From Schizochytrium sp. TIO01 (lineage: Eukaryota > Sar > Bigyra > Thraustochytrida > Thraustochytriidae): a stretch of 64,000 nucleotides of DNA. A program made the translations under genes and the position numbers. The DNA lies in contig SMSO01000035.1 of assembly GCA_004764695.1 (NCBI GenBank), forward strand, positions 1,300,001 through 1,364,000. Reading direction: 5' to 3'. Each line of letters opens with the position of its first letter. Position 1 is the stretch's first letter. Positions 12,170-24,180 of the stretch are shown piece after piece. The notes under the pieces are model-generated. The model was not told where the DNA came from. It saw nothing but the letters and a program-made list of their open reading frames with translations, and ran no database searches.

Positions 12170-13947
12170 CTTCGGGTTTCCATGCGGCGGCGCTTAATCT
12201 TAAAGATTCGATCATCCCAGACTGTCTCAGACTGCCTGAGTAGTTAACGAAAAGACAGACCACCATCGTCGCCGCCATCAGAGCAGTCTGTGCTGGACAT
12301 CCCGCGCATGTTCTTCATGTTCTTTCCACCTCTCTGTATCATGGCATGGGTTTGGCAACGCGCTTCACTTACCATCCACCCACTTGAATTGAGGAGTCGT
12401 GGGTGCTGGCATGACGCACATTTATCGTTGGTTACGATAATGATCCCATTTCGTTGCTAGGGACGTTTCCTCAATACGCACTTTCACTCACCTCTTTGCC
12501 TTTGCCTTTCTTTCCTTTTTCTTTTCTTTTCTTTTCTTCATTCACTTCATTATCAGGCCTATTATCAGGCCTATTATCGGCTAGCTGCCGTCTATCGTTT
12601 GCTATTATCATCAAGAATGTCTATTTTTATCATGTTTTAAAAAATAAAATTGTAATGTTTTAAAATAAATAAATAAAAATGCTGTAAGGCGAGACAAGAA
12701 AGCAGAATTAAAGGGTTGTGATCGATCGATCCGCTGGCACTAGGCCCTGCTTCTTCCTTGGGCGTACGCACTCCCGGGTCCACTTGCGATTTTTGAGAGG
12801 TAGACATTGAAGTTAACAGCATCGTCATTGGCCAATCAACTGAAAGCAAAATTGATGAGCGAGCGCGCAAAAAGTGCGATTTCCACGAATTCAATTGACT
12901 GACACCCACACCTCGACGTAATACTCTTCTTTCGTGACCCCCTATGCCTCTATCTTACGAGGGGGGGTCTATAGGCGAGGGGGCTCCCGGGGACTCTGTG
13001 TATCAACCTAGTGAATCGTCAATCGATCCCACGATTGCGTCAACTTGAAGACCAAACCTTGAAGTTGATCTGCTCTGATACCGTGCTCTCCATTGGCCAA
13101 CGAAGTTGATCAGGTCGAACGCCCAACCATAACGGCAGCGAGGAAATAAGGAATCACTTCCAGCGAACTTGGTCTCAACTATGGCTAAGATCTGACCGCG
13201 TCGCTGAGTTCCTGACAGAGTTAAAACGAAAATGGTCGATTCCTTTGTAAGTCTGGTTTTCTAAAGAAATCAGTACCGCGGAATCAGCCTCAGACAAAAC
13301 AGCTTTTCAATTTCTACCATAGGCAGTGCTATCAACAGCTTACGACGCAACTTAAGACTCGAGCGGCTCGTCTACAAGAAGATTGAGAGAAGTTTCGCGT
13401 TTCTTAGCTCTAGCAACAGTTCCTTTCTCAAATGCAATAGCAGCAATAATAATAAAAAGAATACCTGCATCCTCTCGGAGACCCTCGTCACACGATCCCT
13501 CTTTTTGAAGCCAATGATCGAAAAACCAAATAAAAAACCAAACGAGGGCGAGGGATCCAAGTTGGAATTGGTGGTCCCTTTTTGATTTTGTTTGACTTTA
13601 AATTTTTATTACGATATATATTTCACTATGAGATAATACATGCTATTTCTAACGAGCTCTAAACAGCAGCTGCGGGCGGGACCACTGAGAGCCCATTCAT
13701 TCATTCATAAGACGCGCTTTTCGAGTTCCGGCGTCGGATGAAGCCATGGCCATGGATTGACGCGATGGAAACCTGCGCATGCATGCAAATGCATGGTCCT
13801 TCAAGCACCCTCAGCCTTCCATGCTTCGGCTTACGACCTCAATGTAATCTTTCAGAAATAGCTCGGAAAGAGGGTGCGAGAAGAAGCTAGTAGCTAGTCC
13901 GCCAACTAACACAAAGCAGCAAAACGACCCGAAGTAAGCAAGTAAGC

Positions 13948-13991
13948 AAAACAAACAAACAAACAAACAAACAAACAAACAAACAAACAAA
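13948..13991. repeat. AAAC tetranucleotide microsatellite
   Basis: About 44 bp of perfect AAAC units preceded by degenerate AAGC/AAGT units. Read on the minus strand it is the same family as the GTTT tract near 3.3 kb. Confidence 0.9.
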
Positions 13992-14771
13992 TGGACAAAA
14001 AGAAAGACACCCATCTATCTACCTCGCCAACTATAATGAACAAAAGAACTGAGTGAACAGACCAACAACTTATTTTAAGTATATTTTTAGTAAATACAGC
14101 GGTATCTGGCTAAGGAGACCAAAATGTCAAGCGCCAGCCAGCGAGGAGGCGTTGAAATTCCCAACCCTCGAGCGCCACGATCACAATCTGCCCCCTGAGC
14201 CTATGTAGCCGCCGAGTGGCAGACGAGGTCAAGGCGGCAGCCCATGGCGGCTTTGGGAGCTTCCCTGACAGAGCACATGGCGGCAGAGATGCCCGTCAGA
14301 CGCCTTCGAGCGTTCTTTCTCTTTGCGATGATCCCATTGCCTTTCTGACTCCTGGAGACAAACCCGCGCCTGCTCCCGTTCTTAAACGTGGTATCTGCAG
14401 AGGCTGAGGAAATAAATCAAACTTCGTGCAATGCAGTGGCGCAGAGGCCTGTGAACTCGCACTCGGACAGGGGAAGGTTTCGTTGTGAATCTTCAAGGCT
14501 GCCTCCATCCGCGTGCTTTGGGAAAGCGAGGCAGGCAGAGCGTAGACGAAGATGCCCATCCCACGGAAAGATTGCTTGAGGCGCCGTCGCGCGACACTGA
14601 GATTTAGTAAGCTTGGCCACTCTGCTCCTGTGCTCTTTGCGGTATGTATGTCTCAAGGACTTCAAGACGGCCTTAGAAGCGAGAAAAGTTTTAATCCAGG
14701 GCACCTTAGAGTTCATCGTAGAGAGTTCATCGAAGATCGCTTGCTAACAGGCTGCAGATAGACAGACAGCC

Positions 14772-15186
14772 ATGAGGCTAAGCGCGCTTCGGAGAGCTTG
14801 GATGTGTGGAGCTGTGGGGAGGAGGTGTGCACGGACCTTCCGACTTGGTCCGGGAGCGATTGAAAAAATCAAAGCTGAGCAAGCTGAACGAGGCCTCCAT
14901 AGCTTCACTGTGGTAAGCAGTGAGAGGGTATCAGCTCGAAAGCAGAAGCGCCTCGAAGCAGCGGAGAGAGAGGGATTAGCTTTGTCTGTGGCAGAAGGTA
15001 GCTAGATAGCAAGATAGCTAGATAGCTACCGGTTCACGGGCAGAGCTGCGGGCAGAGGCTTCGACCGTTCCAAGAAAGAAAGCTGCTCGCTCCTTTGCTT
15101 GGAGACCTGATGCTGGAGCAGCGACGAGGAAGTCGAGGCCAAGCTGGAGAAAGCAAAAGGTATTTCAAACTGGTGCTGAGTTTTGA
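14772..15186 (+). CDS. Possible two-exon small mitochondrial protein (weak)
   Basis: Speculative model. An ATG at 14772 opens a 77-codon frame whose first 24 residues are rich in Arg, Ala, Leu and Cys without acidic residues, like a mitochondrial presequence. A charged, probably helical stretch follows. The frame ends just after a GT at 14998. Removing 14998-15043 (46 bp, GT...CAG) joins it in frame to a second open stretch ending in TGA at 15184-15186, giving 122 residues ending in a basic, Arg/Lys/Trp-rich segment. No family is recognised. Convincing genes in this window lack introns, and the region is GC-rich, where chance frames are common. An unspliced 77-residue product or no gene at all are equally possible. 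Confidence 0.22.
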
Positions 15187-16112
15187 AACGCGCCTTCCTC
15201 CAGAGAAGCCACGGAGCAACAGCAAAAAGCTCGCAAGCTTCTTTCCGATACAGCAGTAGTTATTTGTTTGTGCAAAACACGAAAAAATTGTTTCCATTAT
15301 TTGATAATCAATCAACAGCCTCCTCGGGTGGGTAAAAGTAGTTAGCATGTTGTTAGTAGTTTTCATACGTGTGTCAACTTCTTTCTTTCTCTGCGCTTTT
15401 ATTAGAGAGAATCAATTACATGTTCAGGTCTCGGTATGAAAAAAGAAAGGTATTTGTGAATGCCTCCAGAGAACGAGCAAGTCAATTTGAGCGATATAAA
15501 GCGCAGATTAGAGTAACGTAATCCCTCTGGTCCGCACCGCCTGCTCATCAAGAAGGGGCGGGGCCGTTGGATTGGCCATTGCTTTTACCGCGTCATCAAA
15601 TCATCGGTGTACAAATCGCGTCAGTCGAGGGACAGAACGCAGAATCGGGTGCGAGCAAAAACAATAAATTTATAGAGAACGAACATCAACTGTAGTCCTA
15701 CAACTACTGCTACTGTTTTGTTGATAGGATTTAGTACAAAGGATAAAGCTTAATCCTTACCTGAAGGTTTTAGAAGTTGTGTTTGTTTTTCTCTTACCTT
15801 TTCCTATTTCACTCATTTCTCTCAGATACGGGAAGCTGTTTGTATATGTAGATTTGTTGAGAATGGCTGATTTCTCAACCAAGAACTCTTATAGCGTATC
15901 GATACGTGGACTGCTAAACTGATTTTCTTCACGCAAGTTGTCACAGGAAGTTGTCCGACCGAAGTATTAATCAAAGTATTATCTTCTCATACTGTGGAGG
16001 CGACGAGTCTTTCATCTCTGCTTAGGACAATTGCTAGCGATCCTATCACCAACAACTCAAAACTTTTTAAAATAAACTGTTTAAATTCAAAGAATCGGTT
16101 TAAACTCAAGAA

Positions 16113-16129
16113 ATATATATATATATATT
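16113..16129. repeat. AT dinucleotide run
   Basis: A short perfect AT run within an AT-rich spacer. Confidence 0.7.
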
Positions 16130-17299
16130 ACTGCGGGAGGTTTGGGAGGTCTAAGTTTTTGAATTAAATAAAAAATAACAAAGTTTGGAAAAGTGAGTGC
16201 CTGAAAGTATCTATTCTTTGATCATAGGAGTAGTAATAACAATAACATATATGTAATTCTTATTCCTGGCAAGATTGAATTAAGACGAGTGATGAAGCTA
16301 AGTTATTTATTCATAACACAACTTTCGGAAATCAGAAACTGGTGGAGTAGACAATTTAAAAGGAAGGAGTAGTACTACTTTTCAAGTTAAAAATTGTGTC
16401 ATCAGTATTCAAATTATCTGCAGCAAGCTTGTTAACGATCACGAATCAGTTCATACCGAGCTAGAATGGAACGAAATTCAATTAATCGATGATCGATAGA
16501 ACATCAACGCATTAGAAGACATTTCACTCACTCGACTTTTTTGAAATCCTCTTTCTCGTTTTGAGTGAATGCTTTGACTCGAATTATTTACCCAGGTTAA
16601 GAGATTTTAACTCAGTACCTCTGTCAAATGAGTGAGAGTGTTTTCTCGCCTGTTCGAGTTCCGTGGTTCCGCATTGTTTAGTCTCCAACACTTTAACGGA
16701 CTTCAGAGCACTTATGTGCCCCTAGTTGTACAGGGAAAACCACTACGTAGCTATAATTAACTTTTTTCTATTAATTAATAAAAAGGTTTTGGTATTATTT
16801 TTAATTAGTAAACTAAAGAAATAGTAAAAACATAAAAAGCCTGGTGCGGTTGTGTTCTTGCCGTGAATAGAACCCCTCTTCTTAAATCACACAGTAGCTC
16901 TCCTCAAAATAGAGAGGGAAGCACTGTGGGGCCAACTGGAAAACTGCTGTTTTCTTTCGTAGGAGAATTTTCACGAGTGCAGGACCCTGCAGTCCTGACG
17001 TTTAACAATAAGCGATTGTCAGAGAGGCGATCGATGATAATAGTTACTTACCCAAGGCGCTCAAAGGTTCCACAAAGAAAAGACAAAGATCGATCGTGGT
17101 TTCGCAAGGAGGAAGAAAAGGCACATAGGGGGAAGCTAGCTTGCGTCGAGCCAGAGCCTGGATTACATACGCTAAAGCAGAGAACCTTCAAACTCGAACC
17201 TTGTCGTTCTCTTCCAATGGTGCTGTGCTTCTTTCAGGCAGCAGACTGGCAGACATATTGGCGCCCGACTTTAAGTAGAGCGGGCAGGAAACAACAAAC

Positions 17300-17336
17300 A
17301 AACTAACGAACGAACGAACTAACGAACTAACGAACT
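17300..17336. repeat. AACT/AACG tetranucleotide tract
   Basis: About nine units mixing AACT and AACG; it lies 20 bp from a second tetranucleotide tract at 17357. Confidence 0.85.
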
Positions 17337-17356
17337 CAGTTGCACTGACGAATATC

Positions 17357-17398
17357 ATCCATCTATCCATCTATCAATCTATCAATCTATCAATCTAC
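17357..17398. repeat. ATCT/ATCA tetranucleotide tract
   Basis: Interleaved ATCT, ATCC and ATCA units over about 42 bp. Confidence 0.85.
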
Positions 17399-18510
17399 AA
17401 CAGTTCAAGTTCTTCTGGCAATCTCGTTGAAGAAGGGCCTGTGGCATTTGGAATGAAAGCCTGAGGACGATGCTGTCTGTTTTGAGTTTTCTCTGCGGAT
17501 GACGATGATGGCTTCAAAGACCAATGCAAGCAAGCAAGCAAGGGTGATCCTGCAGGAGGCGTCCCAAGCAAGCTGTCAGAGTCTCTGTGCAATGAGGCGA
17601 CTCAGGCCGAGTCATCGAGCCAGACAGACCTGCCTCGACTTTCATTCCACAGCGACAGCCAAAGATCGACTTTCCGTGTAGAGAGGCTCTGGTTCAAGGG
17701 CTACAAGTTAGTTACGGCTGCTATTAATTAGACGGGGCCATCGAACAAAAGACAGACCATGAAAGAGGGAAATCAGAGTCTCTTCCCGCGCTAGTACCTA
17801 GTTAGGAGTTACAGCTAGTCGGCGGCATAGCTTTGCCTCTGTCGATTTCTGATGTAAAAATAAAAACAATAATAAAATCTAGGCATATTTTTAGTTTATT
17901 TTATACACACGTATTTAAATTACGTGCGCCTTGAGAAGGAAAGGAGCGAATTGAGGGGAAGGCAGACAAGGACGCGAGACTGGAGTCTTTCAGCGGTCTG
18001 TGCTCTCCCCGACCGGGGATTGTAGATCCTCCCCGACGTCCTTCAGGCTCGCCGTGTACTTTTTGAGCGCTCGATTTCAACGTTGAGTGATTCGTTTCCT
18101 CCAACTCTCTTCTGTTTTAGGATACAGTTTGTAGTAATCTTACAATCATTCATTCCTTCTGTGAAAATGAATGAATCCAAAAAGAGTAGTTTTTATTGTT
18201 GATGATAATGATAATATAATAATAATAAAGAAAAAGAAAAGAAAAGAAAAAAGGGTACGTAGGGTGTAGTTAGGCAAAAGCTATGGCACGAAAATGAGGA
18301 ATTCAGGGAAAAGCGGTTATGGCAGTATCGATGGGTCCTTGAGCAGACGAAGCGAAAGGGAGTCGAGACGGATTGGCGTCGTCAAAGTCGCCCTCACCAA
18401 TCTCCAAGTGTCGCCCTTGCTACACTCCTAGGGTGTTTGTGGGGAGTAAACATTCTCTTCCCCAAAGTTTCAAGTACTAGTGCGTAGTATCGCCATCCAT
18501 TTGCTTGCCC

Positions 18511-18550
18511 TGTCTCTCTGTCTGTCTGTCTGTCTTTCAGTCAGTCTTTC
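18511..18550. repeat. TCTG tetranucleotide tract
   Basis: An imperfect run of TCTG/TCTC units followed by CAGT units. Confidence 0.75.
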
Positions 18551-18902
18551 CCCACTCAAGGAAGGACCCGGAATCCTCGAGATGCAGGCAGAACTGCGAG
18601 CTGATCCTACTCGTATCAGGTAGCTAGCCTAGCTACCGCCTGCATTCAGAGCCCTCTTCGGACGGCGCGCCTTATCATAGATAATTTAAGGTCTTTTCTT
18701 TCTTGTCACTGTTTTGCTATTTTTTGATTTTAAAAAGCGCCTTTGCATATCATAACCTCCCTCGTCTATTGATTCAATTCATACAGGTTTGCTATTCTAT
18801 CTCCTTTGGAGCTGTTTTGAAAGCACTGTCAAAGACTCTCTCAGGTTGAGTCATCCCTCATCCATCATCGAACCCAGCTGCCTCAAAGCTGAGACGATCA
18901 AG

Positions 18903-19625
18903 ATGGCAACCACCCTCCGTCAAAGTCCGCCATCCTCTCGCGTCTCTAAGCAAGCAAGCAAAGGACGCAAGCAAGACCTAAACAGCCAAGCGAGGAGGGA
19001 AGCAGGCTTAGCAGCAAATAGCAGAGGAAGGAAGCCTCCAGCTCCCAGGTCACCCGAACGAATAAGCGAGGAATCCCAAGGAACGAGGAAGCAACCCAAC
19101 GAAAGCAACGGAGAAAACAGCAGCTTTGAAAGAAACGAAGAAGCGCCTGAGGAATGGATAAATAGCCAAAGCCAAAGCAAACGAAGCGGACGAAGCGGAG
19201 GCGGGGCAGCCGCCAGCACGCGAGGCGGGGAAGCAGAAGTGAGTGAGTGAGTGAGTGAATGAGTGAATGAGTGAATGAGTGAGTGAGTGAATGAATGGGT
19301 GCCTTCGCAGTCAGAAATTGGGAGGGAAGGAATGAAGGAAAGAGAAGAGAAAGAAATGGACGAAGAAGACAAGACCTCGAACCTCCACTCCCTCCAGCCA
19401 TCGCGAACCGGAGAAAGTCCAAGGCCACCCGGTCCGCCGGGTTCGAGGGGACTGGAAACGGCGCCCAACCAACTTGAAAGGCCAACCCGAGGCCTGACTG
19501 ATTGCCTGTGCTTGCCACGCATGTGCGTTTTATGCAAAGACTTGACAGGTCTCGAGACCAGATGGTCCATGGATGGGCCACAAGGCGCGGAGGTGATTGG
19601 TACACACTACGGTGCAGGCACCTAA
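18903..19625 (+). CDS. Possible two-exon low-complexity protein (weak)
   Basis: Speculative. An ATG at 18903 (context ATCAAGATGG) opens 112 codons of Ser/Arg/Glu-rich sequence ending exactly where a GTGA microsatellite begins at 19239. The first repeat units read as a GTGAGT splice donor, and TTCGCAG at 19304-19310 makes a good acceptor. Removing 19239-19310 joins the frame in phase 0 to a further 105 codons ending at 19625, for 217 residues in all. Against it, the protein is low-complexity and matches nothing I know, and long frames on the minus strand cover the same stretch. It may simply be stop-poor GC-rich DNA. Confidence 0.18.
19239..19295. repeat. GTGA/ATGA tetranucleotide microsatellite
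   Basis: About 57 bp of GTGA and ATGA units. Its left edge doubles as a consensus-like GTGAGT donor in the candidate spliced model around it. Confidence 0.9.
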
Positions 19626-19854
19626 ATCCCTGAATCTCGTGTGAGCTTGACTCGCTCACTCTAATTGGATCGAGCCGTCGGAAACCAGGACTCTTTGGAG
19701 GAAGCACGGAAGAACGACCTGCCTCGCTTTCGTACCGAGCGATAGTCTGTGTGTCTGTCTGCCAAAGCGATCGTTAGGGCTCCGAGCATTCGGGATTCCT
19801 TTGCTTTCCTGATTCGTACTTTGGTGTACCATCTGCTGAGATGTGTGTGTCTAA

Positions 19855-19857
19855 ATA

Positions 19858-19888
<31 letters not shown>

Positions 19889-19895
19889 ATATATG
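19855..19895. repeat. AT/CATATA repeat
   Basis: About 41 bp of alternating AT with periodic C or G interruptions. Confidence 0.85.
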
Positions 19896-20267
19896 GACGC
19901 TCTTGTAATTACAAAAATGGTTAAACTTTTTTTCTTTCTCTTTTCTCAAGTGTTAAAAATCGTGTATAAGAGTATGACGAGAATGAGCATCGCCTCCTCC
20001 ATTGTTTTCGACATCTACATCTTGAAGCATTTCTTTCACTGTTATGACGACTTTACCAGTGCTCGAAGCTATTTCTCAATTATTATCTTTCATTAAAAAC
20101 ACGTACGGGAAGCCTATCTATGTCTTGCTTAACTTGCAAGATGCAAACAAATCTATCTCTGTGCACGGGAAGACCATCTCAAGTCCTCGGAATGGATACA
20201 ATGCAAGTGCGACAAAGGATCCACGTGCGAGAGGAGAAGTGCGATAGACAATCCATCTTGCAGAAAG

Positions 20268-20341
20268 CGAGTGAGCGAGTGAGTGAGTGAGTGAGTGAGT
20301 GAGTGAGTGATTGCGTGAGTGCGTGAGTGAGCGAGCGAGTG
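20268..20341. repeat. GTGA/GCGA tetranucleotide microsatellite
   Basis: About 74 bp, perfect GTGA in the centre and degraded GCGA/GCGT units at both ends. Confidence 0.92.
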
Positions 20342-20942
20342 AACCTCCCTTCCGGAAAAGCCACGCGAGAAGCACCTTCGTGGCCTTCTTCTCGCTCCAG
20401 CTTTCGTGCATGCATTTCGCCAGCTTGGACGAAGGAGGTGCCGTGACATGCAGACACCCTGCGGACCACAGCGCCCTCCCGGCACCAGCTCCACCCGCTT
20501 TAGAGACGCGAGGACCTGGGCAAGTGAAGCTTGGAGCAAGAGCTTGGCTTGCGGAGGCGCTTTCCTCTGAAAGTTGTTGGCATTTGGGGTTTTCACAAGA
20601 CCACTCGATTCGACACGTGCCGCGCGACAGACAATCTCGTACGCACGTACGCACGGCTGTTCGTGAGTTATCATCATCCAAGCTCGACGCCCATTGCGGA
20701 GGCGTCTCGATCTCGAGCAGCGCGTGCTCACCGCCTTTTGTTGGTCTTGAGCGTATGATTTCACGCCACTCGCAAACTCGACCCTGATCCGATTACAGAG
20801 AAGCAGACGAACAGAGTTGTCTGCCAATTTACTTACTTGAAGAAACAGCCCCAGCAGATTGATCTTCTGACCCGACACGAGCTCTGAGTAAAGACAGGTG
20901 CATCAGCGCGGCTTGAAAGGATAGCGAGAAAAACCTGCCGAA

Positions 20943-20990
20943 CAGTCAGTCAGTCAGTCAATCAGTCAGTCGGTCAGTCAACCAGTCAGC
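20943..20990. repeat. CAGT tetranucleotide microsatellite
   Basis: About 48 bp of CAGT units with CAAT, CGGT and CAAC variants. Confidence 0.9.
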
Positions 20991-21789
20991 TTCAGCCTTT
21001 GAGTTGCGATAGGTTTGAAGATCCCGTCGAGAAGAGCCATTCTAAGATCAATCAAATTGCGCTGCTCTGTCTCCTGGTTGCAGTGCCTGGTAGCCTAATC
21101 CCTAGGGGGACTAGTACTGCTCGCTCTTTTTCATTTGTCTACCTTCGTTGCAACCCTAATGTTTTACTTTTTCCAAAACTTTTTATTTCCGATTTTCATC
21201 TTTTTGTTTAATACAGTAAAAGTGACACAGATTGGATGACCATTCCTTTTTGCTCTTCCTTTTTATTTTCATCTTCTCTTTAAAGCTAAAAATAATAACC
21301 CGTATGCTAGACAGGGCATAGTTGCTCTTTATACTCCAAGCTTTTGAAAAGAACCACTTGCCATAGTAATACCCATTAAAACTGATTTAACTAAAGTTCA
21401 ATTAAAAAACATTTTGACAATCTCCCTATACGTATACAGCTGAGGGGAAGAAAATGCTTACGATATTACTAGCTAGTTTGCTAGTAAGTTAGCTAGCGAA
21501 GCGTCTAGGAATAGGGAGCAGTACGCGGGTAACAGGTCCCTAGGTACTTTAATGCGCGCTTTCTCCAGGCACACTGGAAGCCCCAATGGCGCCTGGAGAG
21601 AGGCTGCATTGGAGAAGGAGGACCTTGCAGGAAGCTCAAAGGCGCAGCCAGACAAGATATACGTATATACATACCGCAGGCGAGGCGCCCTCCCTCTAGT
21701 TGATCTGACCTGAGAAGGCCCATCACAGACAGAAAGAGGCGCCAGAACCAACAGTGGATGAATGAAAGGACGGCAATGAAGAAAGTACA

Positions 21790-21810
21790 TCAATCAATCA
21801 CAATCAATCG

Positions 21811-21849
<39 letters not shown>
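21790..21849. repeat. CAAT tetranucleotide microsatellite
   Basis: About 60 bp of CAAT units with two interruptions near the left end. Confidence 0.92.
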
Positions 21850-23737
21850 CAGGATATGAGAGCAGAGATGAAGGCAACAGAGACACCAACGGCGGCTTCC
21901 CTACTGTTTGGGATAGGCGGGCCTTAGCAGAGCTTTCGTACTCTATTGAACCGCAGGCATCGCGTCTTAGACGGCGGGAGGGGTGATTACTAGTGTTTAG
22001 GTTAGGAGGGCTTTTAAGCGTGGGACTACAGTCACGGTGCTGACATTAAGAGAGAAGAAAGAGAGAAAGAAAAGATAATCTGTTTTGCTCTTTCCAAAGC
22101 CCTTCGGCTAGCTGATGGGTATGGGACTAGTTAGTAGGTACGGAAAAGTACAGGCCTCGTCAGGCATCAATAGAATGGCCAATATTCCGCAAGGACCTGG
22201 AAGTTTTGAAGTAAACTCAAAGGTCTGGCCCCCACACCCGCAATCAGCCTGTCCTTACATTTTTTTAGGGATGACAGGAAATATGAGTCCCTCAGGGTTT
22301 AGGTGGGGAAGTCACGGTGTGGGGTAATTTTTAGTGAAATTATAGTAAACAGGAAAAAGGAAATACAAAAGGTGGCCAAGGAAATGGAGGAAATCGTGGA
22401 ACGGTGGTGACTCAGAAAATAAACAAAACAAAACAAAAAAAACAAAGAAAGAAAGAAAAAACGAACAGACAGACAGATAGACAGAGAGACATTATCGAAT
22501 AGAGAAGTGATACCGAAAGACTATCTGCTTTTTCCCTTCACATATAGTGCTGCTTGTGGCCCAAAGTTGTGGGTTTCCCTATCAGTCAGCAAGGTATTAG
22601 GGAGGCTGGGTTGAAGAAAGCAGCTGCCATCACCATAATAGTCCCTATGAGGATCTTTTGCACTATTTTCTTCTTTACTAAGTAGCCTTTTAAAGTTGAA
22701 AATGAACTCATAAATGAATCAGGAACACTGTTATTAATATTACTTGGCTTATTTTCACTGTTAAATGATCACACTGAGAGAATGTTTTAAAAAGAGAAAT
22801 AGCGAACTAAAAGTAATGTTTTCAATTGGTAGGCGGTAGATAGCACCGTACGTAGTCTTGCGTGTAGAAAGGAAAAGAAGAGGACCCGGCGAAAAGGCAT
22901 GGAGCCACTGTGGGGAAGGCAAAAGGAAATAAGCCAGCGGAGAATATGATAGGAACAAGGTAGTGCTAATGAAGGACTGATAGGTTTAATTAGGTATGTA
23001 GGTAGGTACCACTAAGAATGCTGGTAAGTAGCTAACTAGCTCTGGAGTAACAAAGAGAGTCAGAAGAGCAAACGCCAAAGAGGAAGTTTGGGAAATTCAT
23101 TTGGGGCAAAAGGAAAGGAGGATTTCCGCTTAAAAAAGAAAGCCAGAAGAGAAAAGAAGGGGAGAAGCAGGCGGGCGAGCAGTTGTTCTTCTTTAAAAAA
23201 CACTTTTAAAAAAAAAAAAACTATATGAAAAGCTTATTAAAATGAAAAAGGGGTGCTTCGAAACAGTTTAGCAAGTCCCCACAGCACTTTTTGAATAAAG
23301 GAAATCTGTTAAAAACAAATCAAAAGAACTATATTGTTTTTTCTAGATGTAGAAACCCACTATACCCTTTTATATATAGCTAGGTTTGCTCAAACACAGC
23401 GAAGCAGAGGGCAGAAAAGGGTTTTTGGCATGGCTGGAACTGTAAAAGAAAACGAATTATGCGTCAACTTCCTAAATACTCCTACCCCTCTAGCTTCAGT
23501 ATTAGTATGGAGTGTAAGCTGGTCGGGCGATCATAGTAAAAGAAAAAGTGTGAGGCAAGGAACAGGAAAGGAATAGAAGGAAGGAAGAAAGGAATACATA
23601 GTTATATAAGCATGTAAAGTATATGAGTTTTATTAACCCACTACTAGTGCATAGTAGTGCAGGTAAAGTAGTAAGAAAAATAATAAAAAAATAATAGAAC
23701 TGAGATAGAAAATAATGGAAATAATATGAACTAAATA

Positions 23738-23778
23738 GGGAAAGAAAGAAAGAAAGAAAGGAAGAAAGAAAGAAGAAA
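23738..23778. repeat. GAAA tetranucleotide tract
   Basis: A GAAA-rich purine tract, slightly imperfect, about 45 bp before a pentanucleotide tract. Confidence 0.8.
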
Positions 23779-23821
23779 CACATAAGTAGCTAGAGAGCAG
23801 GCTAGCGAAGCAGCAAACCCG

Positions 23822-23855
23822 AGTTGAGTCGAGTCGAGTCGAGTCGAGTCGAGCC
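23822..23855. repeat. GAGTC pentanucleotide repeat
   Basis: About seven GAGTC units, the first and last degenerate. It is one of the few non-tetranucleotide tracts here. Confidence 0.85.
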
Positions 23856-24066
23856 GAGCTGCTTATCTGATCGCTCGTCCCTGTTCCACGCCCAGCCTTT
23901 GCTGCTGCCTGCCGATCGCTCGTGTTCCCAGGCCCCGGCTTCCCAGACCTCGAAAGGCCCACGCCGCCGCGCGACAGTCCCGCGGAAAGCGCCAGCGCTA
24001 CCACCGCGTGGCCGATTGGCAGTCGATTGATTGTTCAATTGACCAGCTCAGTCAGAGAGTCACTTT

Positions 24067-24104
24067 AAAGAAGAAAGAAAGAAAAGAAAGAGAGAAAGAA
24101 AGAA
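24067..24104. repeat. GAAA-rich purine tract
   Basis: Imperfect GAAA/AGAA units 77 bp before the ATG of the next gene, in its probable 5' leader or promoter. Confidence 0.75.
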
Positions 24105-24180
24105 GTCGCTGCCAGTGAAAGCAGCAAAGCCCTATCTCTCGTTCGGTGAGCGATTGATTGATTCCCTGAGTGATCAGAAG

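Larger units (their letters stand above)
8133..14771. other. Gene-poor region with microsatellites, first part
   Basis: No long convincing gene in about 6.6 kb after the myosin. The first 400 bases are the likely myosin 3' UTR. Between 9,996 and 10,909 four minus-strand frames of 62-100 codons follow one another in different frames. They could be a decayed or spliced gene, but no domain is recognisable. Tetranucleotide tracts occur at 12111 (GAAA) and 13948 (AAAC). I saw no transposase, reverse transcriptase or terminal repeats. Confidence 0.45.
15187..18902. other. Gene-poor region, second part
   Basis: About 3.7 kb, AT-rich from 15.4 to 16.8 kb and more GC-rich beyond. The longest frame (16863-17306) starts at GTG and has no recognisable domain. 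Simple repeats lie at 16113, 17300, 17357 and 18511. No gene is supported. Confidence 0.45.
19626..24180. other. Gene-poor region, third part, microsatellite-dense
   Basis: About 4.6 kb with at least six simple-repeat tracts. The longest frames (for example 20153-20878, minus) get their length from crossing the TGAG tract and encode Thr-His-Ser-Leu repeats. No domain, RNA gene or transposon end was recognised. The last 120 bases before 24,181 are the likely leader of the next gene. Confidence 0.45.

Noticed and set aside
16863-17306. 147-codon forward frame
   Set aside because: Starts at GTG, no recognisable motif, and runs into the AACT/AACG repeat at its end.
18920-19707. Minus-strand frames of 216 and 253 codons
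   Set aside because: Both cross the GTGA tract and are Leu/Ser/Pro-rich in overlapping frames, which is typical of stop-poor GC-rich DNA. No domain.
20118-20878. Minus-strand frames of 187 and 241 codons
   Set aside because: Their length depends on crossing the GTGA tract as Thr-His-Ser-Leu repeats; two overlapping frames are equally open and neither has a domain.
8133-24180. Transposon or retroelement in the gene-poor island
   Set aside because: I looked for transposase or reverse-transcriptase motifs and long terminal or inverted repeats and found none; only simple repeats are visible.
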